Shown here: positions 23,847 through 35,742 of the stretch, piece after piece | How positions within the stretch are numbered: the first letter of the stretch is position 1 | How the letters are laid out: every line of letters begins with the position of its first letter | DNA from: Cryptomeria japonica | Taxonomy: Eukaryota > Streptophyta > Pinopsida > Cupressales > Cupressaceae | Assembly (NCBI RefSeq): GCF_030272615.1 | Contig: NC_081413.1 | Span: 607,824,209-607,886,208, forward strand | Length of the DNA stretch: 62,000 nucleotides | Reading direction: 5' to 3' | Program-made: the position numbers and the translations under genes | Notes under the pieces: generated by a model | Seen by the model: only the letters and a program-made list of their open reading frames with translations | The model's database searches: none | Told to the model about the DNA's origin: nothing

Positions 23847-25175
23847 TAGCTTTGGATTCCCGCTTATGATATCCCCGAATCCAAAATGATATGTCACCTT
23901 GTTGGTTCTGAATCCCCATGGTACAGTGAATTCTACACCTATCTCTGTGATCACACCCTTCCTCCCAACCAATCGAATAACCAACGTAAAACCTTCATTC
24001 GCCAAACTACTCGATATACCATTATTGCCGAAACCCTATACCGACGTGGTCTTGATAGTACTCTCCTTCGATGTCTGGAACAAGGTCAGATAACAAAGGC
24101 TTTGGAAGAAGTCCATGAGGGAATTTGCGGGACTCACTTGAGTGGTCCGTCACTAGCCAAGAAACTCCTGCGCAATGGATACTATTGGCCATCTATGGAA
24201 AAAGATTCCTACTACTTTGTCAGAAAATGCAAGAAATGTCAAGTTCATGGTGACCTGATACATGCACCAACCCAAGAACTACAACCAATCACAACACCAT
24301 GGCCTTTTTGTCAATGGGGCCTTGACCTTGTGGGTAAGATTCATCCATCTTCATCCAACGGCCATAAATTCATTATTACCGCCACCGAGTATTTCACAAA
24401 GTGGATCAAAGCTGTTCCACTTACCCAAGTCACCAGCAAGCAGATCGTCTCATTCATCCTCAACTACATCATCTGCTGGTATGGTGTGCCCATGTCCATC
24501 ATCACAGACAACAGTCTTCCTTTCAAAAATCAAGATGTCTATGAACTTTGTGAGAAATTTCATATCCAACACCGCTTTTCCACTCCCTACTACCCCCAAG
24601 GCAATGGTCAGGCCGAAGCATCCAATAAAAATATATTGAGGATCCTAAAGAAGATAGTCAATGATGCCAGTCGTGATTGGCATGTTCAATTGAATCCAAC
24701 ACTATGGGCATATCGAACTAGCATTCGAACCCCTACAGGTGCAACTCCCTACTCATTGGTCTATGGTGTAGAAGCTATCTTACCTATTGAAGTCAAGATC
24801 CCATCACTACGGGTTTCCTTGCACAATATAATAGATGATGAAGCGTACAGAGTCTCACACCTCCAAGACTTAGAGTTACTTGATGAGAAGCGACAAGTTG
24901 CATACAACCATCTCAAAGCCTATCAGTAGCGCATGAGTAGAAGCTACAATCACCAAGTTAGATCTTGTACATTTGAGGTAGGTGATCTTGTTCTCTGAGA
25001 GAATCCTCACAACCAACCAAACAAAGAACATCATGGCAAGTTTGAATCAAACTGGCTGGGCTCATATGTTGTCACTACTGTATTCGGGTCCGGGGCATAT
25101 CAGTTGGCTACATCAGAAGGAGAACCGCTCGCAGATCCAATCAACAGCATGCACCTCAAACAGTTTTATACCTAA
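23847..25175 (+). pseudogene. int: Element D integrase
   Basis: Same frame as RT. Zinc-binding H-H-C-C: H-E-G-I-C-G-T-H, then CKKCQVHGD. The catalytic core D-D-E is complete: GLDLVGKIHP, SIITDNSLPF and GNGQAEASNK (about 24320-24620). The C-terminal part has the chromo-like or GPY-type region (FEVGDLVL, GSYVVTTVFGSGAYQL, NSMHLKQFYT) and ends at a TAA at 25173-25175, which I take as the natural terminator. Nonsense codons at 24927 (TAG) and 24996 (TGA) lie near the end. It would insert the cDNA into the genome. Confidence 0.9.
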
Positions 25176-27760
25176 GCTGTATAGAGCATTAGGCTCCCCT
25201 GCATACCAGAAAATACCAAAAACATTCAGAAAAATGTCATGAAGAAATACAAAAACATTCAAAAAAGTAAAGAAAAATCATGCATCCAAACGGTGAACAA
25301 CCACTCCGGTGGCACCTTGGGTAAAGTGCGATGGTGAAAAACCTCGCAAATAGCCGCCACTCGTAAAAACAATGGCTCTAGTATCTTTCAGGCTCATCAC
25401 GATCACATTCATACATACACACATCCATCCATCTAAACCATGGCTTGTTATTTGCTCTGTAATCAAAGAAAGTACTTCATGCATCTTGCATCCCGCTTTG
25501 TCATAGTCATGTCTAAACTTGGGGGCAATACCTCTCAATCTAGTTGATGGAAGTGGATTCTACATTACTGGTGATTCATTTGGGTAAAACATTCAAAACT
25601 GTTTCACAAAATCCAAAAACATTCAAAAATGTCTCACAAAATCCAAAAACATTCAAAACAATTCAAAATCCAAAAACATCAAAAATCACACAAAAACATG
25701 GCAACACTTTGTACATACTCATCCACATAGATACAAAACAAACATTGACATAATACTCACATGATGACCATTTACCAATCAAACCACACAATCAACATCA
25801 ACAAATCGGAAATTGTTTTTAAAAAGGATGCATCCTTTCTTACCAAAACAAAGACAAAAGTGATGTTTTCTTTGACAAAGAAAATTATGTTAAGCTATCA
25901 AATACTTGGTTGATTTGTGAGTACAATCATTCATTTATCTGTATCAGGATCTTTCAGCATTATTTTGTATCATTTGCGCATTATTTCCGATGAAGTTCTG
26001 GGGCATGTACTAATGGTGTCTACGTGGGAAGTTCACCAAGCTACGTGATCATATGTCGAATGCAGTCATGGATCATTAAAACTTGCTGACTACAACATAT
26101 ACCTCGACCATATGGGCATGAACCATTACCAAGGATCTTTATTCTTTATTCTTTATGTATACTTTGTTTGTTTGCAGGTACAATGCTCTTCCTTTGGTTC
26201 CTCCTACCTCATCCAACTGGATAAAGGTTCTTATCTCTTAGTACGGTATGCACTTGTCTTAGGATATGATTAGCATAAGATCAAGGAGGATGATCCAAGT
26301 CATGCATGAATGGAGATAATCCTTGTCTATTCTGCAAGCAATAATCTGGTCGACTTGACCCTTATATCAAGTCATTTGTATTAACTTGCTATATAAAATC
26401 CATGTAAGGAATACTCAGGTCATCTTGAATCATTATGTCAAGATGCTTGTATTCTCTTCCAACATTTTAAAGCTTAATGATGAAAATAGAGCACTATGGA
26501 TCATCATTTCATCTCATCTGTTTATATCTGGCATTCCGTTGCATATCACCCATCCATTCATTTATTCATATGTAGGCTTTATATGCAAAAGTGACCATTA
26601 AAGCTGGTCTTGGATACAATCACGATCGAGTACTCTGATACATCATCAATGCATCATGCAAAGTCTCACAAACCTTGCATTCCTCATGGTCATATCATCA
26701 TCGCATTTAGTTGCATCTTGCACTGAGTACATTCATGTCATTTTTAACTTAACATTGCATATCGTTCATTTTTTGACATTAGTTTTCATTAATCATTTGC
26801 ATCATTGCATCAATCATAAATAATTAGATTCATTTGTGGGATCAAATTGTCTTTTGATTATTTTTAAATCATTTACTAGGCATTCATTTAGTGTCAATTA
26901 TCCATCATCATTTCATCATCCTTTATCATTTCTTATTGCATACATTCATTTATAGTTAAAAGGTGCATTCATCCATTTATTAAAAGTATCTTATTATGCT
27001 CATTTTAGGATTCATTCACATTGCATTCATTATCCTCTTTTTAAATTGCATTACGGTGCAGTTATTAAAACCATAAGTTATAATATCCTCACATTATCAT
27101 TTTTACTTAAAAACATATTTACAGCATTTAGAATCATAAATCCATTTGTTTCCAAACATTGGTTCATACCATTTTATATATATCCATTATACATATGCAT
27201 TCATTTAAATATTATCATATAAACATTTGTACTTTACATTTTGTTTATCCATATTGCATTCATTTAACAAACATCTAGATGCATATCCATACATAAAATC
27301 ATTCATTCAACCATTGCATTAACATCATCGCATAAATTATCATTGCATAGGAAACACCAAAATCCTGTTCATAAATCATCATAAACATACATCATCATCA
27401 TGGCATCACATACATAAGGCATTACATCAAAAATCAAACAAATCATACATATATAAACCTGCATTCATATGTCAGTATCCCACATCATACATCATCATAA
27501 AAACACATGCATAAAAGAAACATCTCATCAAATGCATACATGTACACAAATCTATCTAAGCAATAACTCATCATCCTGCATAAACATCCATACATATCAA
27601 CTGCATATCATCAAAATATGGGATCTCCTCATATATATCATCTCATATATCAGAGTACAATGAAGTCTACAAAATCGGCTACCAAGAGCCATCCAAGATA
27701 CAATCCAAAAAAATAAATAATGATACAATACATATATGCAAAAATGCTCTCTCAAATGCC
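25176..27760. other. 3' untranslated region of element D and unassigned AT-rich spacer
   Basis: No gene. Near 25.25 and 25.58-25.70 kb the phrase AAAACATTCAAAA recurs. PPT-like purine words occur at 25518 (TTGGGGGCAA) and 25994 (TTCTGGGGCATGTACTAA), but the sequence after either does not match the 5' LTR. From 26.6 to 27.6 kb the plus strand is dominated by CATTCAT and CATCAT words. The boundary between element D and the minus-strand element on the right cannot be fixed by eye. Confidence 0.5.
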
Positions 27761-27763
27761 ACT

Positions 27764-28746
27764 CTAGCCAGATGTTGTCCCACCATTGGTACCCGCACCC
27801 CCTGATCCATCTCTCCGTGGAGGCCTCATCGAACCACCACTCACTCCTGCATCCCCTGATCTCTCCCTCCGCAGAGGACCCATCACACCCCCACTGCTCT
27901 GCACCCTCTGTGATCGCTCTGATCTAGCCTGCTGCATCTGAGAATAGCTAAGAGCTCGCTGACTAACTGGCACCACCTGCTCATATAAACCCCACCAGTA
28001 GTCTATCTCCACCTGTTCTCACCGCATCTCCCTCATCACCTCCCCCGTAGGCCCTTGTGCTCCTACTCCAACCCGGACTCTCTCCTGTAGCTCTGCCAAT
28101 CTCTCCACTGCACTATCCCTATCCAAAAATGAGCAAGATATGGCCATTTGAAGTTGAACTGCAAAATCAAAAAGCTCAATGACAGGGGCTTGCAAAATTT
28201 TTGAAAAAATGATGACGTCAGCGGACTGCAGGGTTAAATTTGATAGTCGTATGATCGTCACCCAAACTTCATCGCTGGCATGGTGTTGACTGTGCAAGTG
28301 ATTTGACAGGTGATGTGGCAGCCAACTAGGTTGCTGATGTGGCAGGGTGATTTGGCAGCCAACTGGACTGCAGACATGGTGATGCTGATGTGGCGCTGAC
28401 TGGGCAGAAGGTACGAATCCCAAAAAAAATTCCAATTTTTTTTTTTAAAATTTTCAAACTGGAAAATAATTTTCGGAAAAATTTTATTTTTATTTTTATT
28501 TTTTTAAAAAAAATCTGAAAATTTCGTACCGTACTGCCCAAATTGGGCATAAAATTTCCTCCACACCCAAAAATCGATTTTCGCCAAAAATGGTCGAATT
28601 TATACTCAATTTTTATGGAAACAGCCTCTTGGACGCAATGGTGAGGTTGAAAATGCTTCAAGATGCCTCCAAAAAGTGCAATTTCTTAGATCCAAAAATA
28701 GAAGCCTTCCACGATGTCTCCAAAAACCAATCAATGAAGCCCCAAT
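27764..28746 (-). pseudogene. Internal region of minus-strand LTR element C, unknown ORF
   Basis: The frame 28435-27764 is open except for one TGA at 28019. Its C-terminal half reads DRDSAVERLAELQERV, then YWWGLYEQVVPVSQRAL, then a Gln/Ser/Arg/Gly-rich tail ending GGTNGGTTSG-like. The upstream part in another frame (28661-28326) is basic and low in complexity. The segment lies directly downstream of a PBS and LTR on the same strand, so it is the 5' internal part of an LTR element. No gag zinc finger, protease or polymerase motif is present, so it may be non-autonomous. I do not recognise the protein. Confidence 0.5.
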
Positions 28747-28759
28747 GGCTCTAATACCA
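28747..28759 (-). other. Primer-binding site, tRNA-Met type
   Basis: On the minus strand this reads TGGTATTAGAGCC, next to the LTR end. It differs by one base from the TGGTATCAGAGC PBS complementary to initiator tRNA-Met that is typical of plant Ty1/copia and some other LTR elements. Confidence 0.85.
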
Positions 28760-29208
28760 TGTGAGATTTTGCCAAGATCAAGAGCTCAATGAAAAGTACA
28801 ATAGAGAGACAAAATATAGGATAAGAATAAACTGTATTCTCATCAATAGATAAACGATCAATTGTTCCAATTTTATACAATGTAGATGAGCCTGCTTATA
28901 TAGGCAAAGGCTTATGGATATGTGAGCACACAAACATGACATGTGGCTCAATAAGAAAAAAGGGTAGGTAGGAAATAGGTGTGGATAGGTAGGAGAAACA
29001 ATATAATAGTCCACATGAGGTGGATCACCCACTGAATGTGGAGTGTAACAACAAGATCAACACCATAAAAGGTGGAAATTCTCCTACACACACTATCCCA
29101 ATGTGGCACAAACACCCAAGTGTCTCATACCCGAACTACTATGAAATGCATTTCCTAAGTAAACTTAAGTGTAATAATATCCAAGATGAATAATTATTTA
29201 CACCAACA
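28760..29208 (-). mobile_element. 5' LTR of element C
   Basis: Minus strand begins TGTTGGTGTAAATAATTATT and ends CTTGGCAAAATCTCACA; 449 bp. It is highly similar along its whole length to the solo LTR at 13272-13737 (shared blocks include GTGAGCACACAAACATGACA and GGTAGGTAGG on the plus strand). The PBS and internal region follow on its left. No partner LTR was found on the left, so element C is truncated or interrupted. Confidence 0.9.
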
Positions 29209-29582
29209 GATATGATTACACCTCCACCGGTAGAACAGAGTAACACCCCACCGGAAGGAAACTCCTCATCTAACTGAAGAAAAAACTTTTGGGGGTTTAG
29301 CAACAAAATGAAAAACATGCTATTATTCCCTCGGTTGATGGTGAGAAGTTGAAATTACTTCTATACCGGCATATGACTTAAGTTGTGACTTAACTGGCAA
29401 GAATTAAATGTGGTAGTTGGCAAAAATAGCACTATAAACCAAATGTTTTGGCTCCTTTTTTATTCACCGAGCATCCAAATCTTTGAGAGCGCGAAAATTC
29501 CCGAGTGAAGGTACTCCAAGCAAAGAAGTGAAGCAATCCATCAAAGCATTCATCCTTAAGGCAGATTGAGGTATTTATAGCT
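29209..29582 (+). other. Leader of cargo element B, 5' part missing
   Basis: CCGGT-rich sequence with no ORF, running into the ATG at 29583. No LTR or PBS precedes it. It is cut off on the left by the LTR of element C, suggesting that C inserted into B. Confidence 0.45.
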
Positions 29583-31761
29583 ATGACATCTTCATCCACT
29601 CCTGAATTTATTGCAAACCCTACTGTTGTTGAAGTTGTTAAGTGACCTAGACCCATTTTTTAGCTAGTTCCCAAAATTGCTAAGAAAGATGACAGCATAG
29701 GTGCATTCTCCCAAACCCCTAAAGGAGTAGTATATCTTGAAGACCCTAGAATGTATATACATTGTCATATTGATGAACTAGGTGATGATGAAATTAAGAA
29801 TATGTATGAGACTGTAATTTGTGATGAATCCATAAATGTCAAACCTGAACACAAGATAGTAGAAACCCTAGGTTTCACTTAAATACTTAGTATCCCAGAT
29901 TTCCCCAAGGATATCATAAGGATTGTGTTAAGCAGAGTACACGGTGAATTTTTCTGGTTAGACTCTATTCACAAGATCACAAAAGAAGTGGTAAGGCCAG
30001 TAACACGGTTACCTTCCACCGGCAACAGACCTGACAAAACTAACAAGGTCTCAAATAACTTAGTGACAAACCTAACCGGTGCAACATTTGATAAAAGATC
30101 ACCAAGGGTAAACGATGTAAAGGATACGAATATCAGATTTATCAGTATGATCTTAGGTTAGAAGGCTACACATGCAAATAGGTTAAACTCAGTTTCTAGC
30201 CTATGTATTAAAGTGCCTATGATATGGTAAATGATAATGCAAGGATAAACATATGTGAATGGCTTAAAGATGAGCTAATAGAAAATCTAGGAAAGATCAA
30301 AAGGACAAAGAAAGGAACATTCAGATTTGGAAACCTACTTGTTTTTCTAATGCTATATATAACTAAACAAGTACCCGGTATTGGTGCTAAAGATTTTGGA
30401 TTTGATATACCGGTAGGAAAACAACTATCAGAATTGCTGAACAATATGGGAGAGAACAGGTAGAAAACCATAAATGAGCGCTTTCAAGCACTAAAGGCTC
30501 GAATGAAAACAATAGTAAGGCTATCACAAGATATTGTGGTGGATAAGGAATCTATTGAGAAATCAGATGTGGCAACAGAGCCACCGACAGGAAATATTAC
30601 AGTAGAAAACATTGAAATTTGGGAACTAAAACAAATTGAAGGAACAAGTGAACCCCCAGTCACTGAAAAGGCAAAAACCACAAATATGCATCCACTGAGT
30701 CACTAGAAACAGGCAGCACAAAGGAAAAACCGGCAGTGGACAACACATAGAAATAGGTAGAGCAATAGGCTCCTTCATAGCTATCGACAGAGACAGTGCC
30801 ACCAGCCCAAAATGAAAAGCCTAAAATTTTGTTTGTAGAAATGCAAACTCAAATAGATCCTCCAAAGAAAGAGGAAAGCAAAGCTACAACTACAACCAGT
30901 GGATTACATATTGTAAAAACTGTTGGACAAACATCCGGTACAACCATGACAAAATTCAGACCTACTAATGTAGCTGAGGTCTTCTTAGATTCAATAAAGA
31001 AAATAACAGAGTGCAATGCACAAGCCTATAAGGCTATAGATGACACTTTACCAATTTTGAAGATGATAGCACCAAAGTGCAGTGTTGAGAATAAAGATTC
31101 TTTGAGCCAATTAGACACATTGTCTAAGTATATAACTGGCAACCTAATAACACTGGACAAAATAAATGAGGATACATTTAAGGAAAGAATGATAAAAGAG
31201 AAAGAAAAATTCTTTATGGAAATTGTGAATAAGAACAAAGAGGAAATGGATACTCTCTTACCGGAACTCAATGAAATCATTCTTGACTTCAAGAAATTGT
31301 ATAGGGACACTTGCAAAACGAATGTATTAACAGAGGATCTTGACAAAGAAATCAGAAAAGCACAGGATAAGATTAATAATATTGTTGATAATCTGATTGG
31401 AACAACAGACTCATTTTTGGAATTAGAGAAGAAAATTGCAGAGAAGGAAGAGAAAATCAAGAAACTGGAAAATGAAAAACAAAGAATAAAGGACAAAGCA
31501 AAGGACTTAAAATGCAGACTTGGTCCAAGACTAGAGTATCTTATTTCTTTGAGAAAAGAAATATCTAAGGCTCTAGTTCCCAGACTAAAGACACCAGAAG
31601 AGAAAATTCACATACTCACTGGTACAGTGCAGAGGACTCAAGAAGCCATAAAAGACTGCAAAACATTCAGCAATGGAATAAATCTAGTTTTGACAGATAT
31701 TTTTCAGATTGTAACCCACCGGTTACAAGAATTCAAGCAGGACTCCACTGACAGCGAATGA
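29583..31761 (+). pseudogene. Cargo ORF of element B, family K/B (unknown function)
   Basis: About 725 codons in three frames. The first frame (29583-30161) has stops early (TGA, two TAG, a TAA) and gives GAFSQTPKGVVYLED, then DFPKDIIRIVLSRVHGEFF, then WLDSIHKITKEVV, matching the minus-strand ORF at 10.5-11.0 kb. After a shift, 30224-30463 gives NARINICEWLKDELIENLGK and TFRFGNLLVFLMLYITKQV, a conserved-looking helical block. After another shift, 30796-31761 is open for 321 codons. It is a long Lys/Glu-rich coiled coil (FLELEKKIAEKEEKIKKL) ending at a TGA. No gag, protease, RT or integrase motif occurs. I infer a retrotransposon-borne gene of unknown function. Confidence 0.65.
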
Positions 31762-31781
31762 CAAACTTTGTCATTGATGTC

Positions 31782-31948
31782 AAAGGGGGAGTAGAGGAAT
31801 GAGAAAAATGGTTCATCTGCTCAAGGGGAGCACACGGTTTTGAGCATACAGTTTTGGTAAGACATTTTTGGCAGACTATTTTTGGATATCATTTTTGAAC
31901 ACTTTTATTTTTCTCATGAGTGTTGCCATCAATGCCAAAGGGGGAGAT
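31782..31948 (+). other. Two polypurine tracts of element B
   Basis: AAAGGGGGAG occurs at 31782-31791, shortly after the ORF stop, and again at 31937-31946 immediately before the LTR. Both are preceded by similar words (TTGATGTC or TCAATGCC). The second is in the correct place to prime plus-strand DNA synthesis. Confidence 0.8.
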
Positions 31949-32740
31949 TGTTGGAAAATGCACACTCCAATGAGAAATTGTAGGTGATTGAAGGTTTTTT
32001 CATTGATGGCAACCTTCCAATCATATGATACCGATAAGAAAAATATATCGGCACTAGCAACGACAAACTCTACACCGACACACAGAACACCGACAGTGAA
32101 AGGATGGATACCGACACTCTGGCTGATAGGAATTTTGTTGATAATATATTTTGTAGTTAATTGTAAAATCATTGTAAGCCGACATGGCGAGTTGTAATAT
32201 GACTCATATATGTATGAGATCATTGTAGAACATTTATGAATAAGGTGATAGGCAAAATTATGCAGACCTAATATGCGAATTATAGGTTAAGGGTTTATGT
32301 ATGAAGCAAAGCTAAAACCGGTACTGGATCTGGCATAGTAGATGCTAATTTGAAGCAATACAAGACATTGGATTTGTATAATCCAATTTTGTAAGTCAGT
32401 GTGACTTCCTTTGTAATTGGGCAGTGAGCTCTAGGCACTTGGCCTTCCTGCATGTGCATGCCCCTCTTATAAAACAGTAATATTCCCTTATTGGCCAGTA
32501 AGTGAATATTGTGGGTCACAAATCCCACCGAGGTTTTTCCCACACTGGGTTTCCTTTCTAAACTACTGTGTTATGGTGTGTTTTTCATGTGGTTGTTATT
32601 ATTCTTGTTTACTGCATTATTTTTGGTTTACCGGTACACAGTATTGATATGCTTTATATGTTTTAATTCAAGTAATTTCAGTAACCGGTTAGATACTGAT
32701 TCACCCCCCCCGCCTCTCAGTATCTTTGGGAATCCTAACA
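31949..32740 (+). mobile_element. 3' LTR of element B
   Basis: Begins TGTTGGAAAATGCACAC right after the polypurine tract and ends CTTTGGGAATCCTAACA; 792 bp with TG...CA ends. Near its end it has a C tract followed by CTCTCAGTA, also seen at the ends of the copia LTRs at 37.2 and 47.5 kb. At base 32741 the sequence changes within one codon to copia coding sequence, which fixes the right boundary. The flanking five bases are AACCA. Confidence 0.85.
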
Positions 32741-35494
32741 AACCAAAGGTAACCTATTTCGGCTGAATGCAAATATCAATACATGTCTAATGGCTAAGTT
32801 TGATGATAGCTGGATATGGCATAGGAGACTCTGCCATCTAAACTTTGATAATATTATGAAGGCCAGTAAGATCAAGGCAGTTATAGGATTGCCTATGTTG
32901 AGAAAACCAGAGAATCCTTTGTGCAGAGCATGTCAACTGGGGAAAATGTTTTCCTCAACCTTAAAAGGTAAATCTTTCACTACAGACAATTTACTTGATC
33001 TTGTGCATACTGATTTGTCTGGTCCTATGAAAACTAGGAGTGTGTAGGGAGATAGGTATTTTATGATTCTTACTGATGATTGCTCAAGAATGATGTGGGT
33101 CACATTCTTGAAGGACAAGTCTGAAGCCTTTGGAAAGTTCAAAGCCTTCAAAGCACTAGTTGAAAAAGAAAGTGGTAAGAGAATTAAGTGCCTAAGAACT
33201 GATTAAGGAGGAGAATTCACTTCTGATGAATTCAACAAGTACTATGAAGAGAACGACATCAAGATGCAACTGTCTGACCCCCGGAATCCACAACAAAATG
33301 GCCTAGTAGAGAGAAACAACCAGACTGTAGTTGAAGTAGCCAGAACAATGCTGATCCAAGGAAAAGTTGCTCACACCTTTTGGAGAGAAGCAGTGAGCAC
33401 TGTAGTCTACACAATGAATTGAGTACTCATCAAAAAGGGTAAGGATAAAACACCTTATGAGTATTGGATTGGTAAGACACCAGTGGTAAGCTACTTTAGA
33501 GTGTTTGTTAGCAAATGTTATATCAAGAGGAGTGAACATCAGAGCAAGTTTGATGCAAAATGTGATGAAGGAATATCCCTAGGATATTCCACAAAGAGAA
33601 AAGCTCTCAAATGTTTCAACAATAGGACTCAGAGAATTATTGAAAGCATCAATGTTAGAGTTGATGAAACCTCTGAAAAACCTGAGGAAACTGGCAGTGA
33701 GCAAGTAGGAGATGAACTGGTAGTAACCTTCTGGGAACCGGTTGCAAAACAGCCTAGCACCAGTAGTAGTGCTCCTACACCGGTAGATGTTGATGCTGAT
33801 GAAGATGAGGATGAAGAAGAAAAACAAGAGGAAACAACTAAGATCATTCCTAGGTATGTAAAGCTGAATCATAATCCAAAGAAGATCATAGGAGACAAGG
33901 ATGCAGGAATTATTACAAGAAGAAAGGTCAGAGAAAATTCTTGCATGATCTCTGAATTTGAGCCTAAATCATTCAAAGAGGCACATAAAGATGAAGACTA
34001 GATCAAGGCAATGGAAGAGGAACTTGACCAGATAGAAAAGAATGGTACATGGTCTTTGGTACCCAGACCTGAGCATAAAAATGTCATAGGCACCAAATGG
34101 GTTTTTAGAAATAAGCTGAATGAAGATGGCACAGTGGTAAGAAACAAAGCCAGACTAGCGTGTAAAGGATATGCTCAAGAGAAGGAGAAGACTATGGAGA
34201 AACCTTTGCTCCAGTAGCTATATTGGAAGGATTCCATATGCTTCTTGCATATGCAACCTTCAAGGGATTCAAAGTATATCAAATGGATGTAAAATCTGCA
34301 TTCCTGAATGGAATACTAGAAGAGGAGGTGTATATAGAGCAACCAGATGGGTTTTCCCTATCAGAAGACAGTGACATGGTGTGTAGGCTACATAAAGCCT
34401 TGTATGTACTAAAGTAGGTACCTAAAGCATGGTATGAATGCTTGCACTCCCATCTTGTGAAGACAGGATTTGAGAGAACAAGTGAAGATAGCAATATCTA
34501 TCTGAAGTTAGAAGGAGATCAGATTTTAACCTGTGAGGTATTTGTTGATGACATAATATTTTGAGGAGATGACAAGATGAGTCATGATTTTGCAAATGAG
34601 ATGAAAAAGGAATTTGAGATGTCACTTATAAGGGAGATTAAGTTCTTCATTAGAATATAGATTCAACAAATGAAAGATGGAATCTTTATCACTCAGTCCA
34701 AGTATGTCAAAGAGGTGTTGAAGACCTTTTGCATGGAAGACAACAAACCGGTTGGTACACCGATGGTGACCGGTTGTAAACTATCAAAGGAGGATGACTC
34801 AACATTGGTAAATGAGAAGGAATACCAATCAATGATTGGTAAATTGCACTATGTAGTACATAGAAGACCGGACATTGCACATGCAGTGGGCATTACTGCA
34901 CGGTTCCAGAAAATCCCAAGAGAATCCCACTTTGTAGTAGTCAAGCAGATTCTTAGATATTTGAAGGGAACTATTGACTACAGATTAGGGTATCCATACA
35001 ATAATGATTTCAACCTAAAAGTATTTACAGATTTTGATTGGGTTGGTAATGTGGATGACTAGAAGAGCACAACCGGTGGTGCATTCTTTCTTGGTGGTAG
35101 ACTAATCTCATGGATGAGTAAGAAGAAGAGTTGTATCTCTCAGTCTACATAAGAAGCGAAGTATGTTGCAACATTTATGAACTGCACCCAGACAATTTGG
35201 ATGAAGCATGTATTAAATGGCTTCAAAGTTCTTGTATCTAAATCGGTAAGTATATTTTGTGACAACACAAGTGCAATTAACATCTCCAAGAATCTGGTTT
35301 TACATGCTAGAACCAAGCACTTCAAGCTCAAGTATCATTTCTTGAGGGAGAAGGTTTAGAACAAAGAGGTTGTACTGGAACATGTTTCCAGTAAGGAGAA
35401 ATTAGCAAACATATTCACCAAGCCTCTACCGAAGGCTACCTTTACCTATTTGAGAGGTGAATTAGGGGTGTTTCCCTTTCAAGAGGTGAACTAA
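32741..35494 (+). pseudogene. pol: Ty1/copia element A, 3' two-thirds of the polyprotein
   Basis: Starts in the GAG-pre-integrase domain (NANINTCLMAKFDDSWIWHR, LCHLNFDNI, CRACQLGKM). Integrase follows (LVHTDLSGPMK, YFMILTDDCSR, GGEFTS, with the glutamate in QQNGLVERNN), then RT after a one-base loss near 34180 ([29 protein letters not shown]) and RNase H (KVFTDFDW, NISKNL, HVSSKEKLANIFTKPLP), ending at TAA 35492. Stops include TAG 33045, TAG 33999, TAG near 34415 and TAG near 35060. Gag and protease are absent because element B sits at the break. It is a close relative of the copy at 41.7-45.8 kb. Confidence 0.92.
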
Positions 35495-35630
35495 AGGTGT
35501 GTGATCCACATCAGTCAGGTCTTACATTGATATATCTTTTTCAGGATTGGTGTGTTGAAGGATGCTACATCTTAGGGGGAGCAACATAGTGGAATATAGA
35601 TGTGTATGCCTCCACTTTGGCATTGTTGTC

Positions 35631-35742
35631 AAAGGGGGAGAAGATGTGAAATGAAGAAGATATCTACAGTATTGGGGAGAAGATGTGAAGCAGAAGTAGA
35701 AAGATATATTTGTATATTGCCATTAATGCCAAAGGGGGAGAT
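35631..35742 (+). other. Two polypurine tracts of element A
   Basis: AAAGGGGGAG occurs at 35631-35640 and at 35731-35740, the second directly before the LTR. The pair has the same sequence and order as in elements B and F. Confidence 0.8.

Noticed and set aside
26004-27200. 3' LTR of the gypsy element beginning at TGTACTAATGG
   Set aside because: It follows a PPT-like word, but I could find no similarity to the 5' LTR at 14589-15973.
13272-29208. The two family C LTRs as the ends of one 16-kb element
   Set aside because: The 13.3-kb LTR has its own target duplication and uninterrupted gypsy sequence on both sides, so it is a separate solo insertion.
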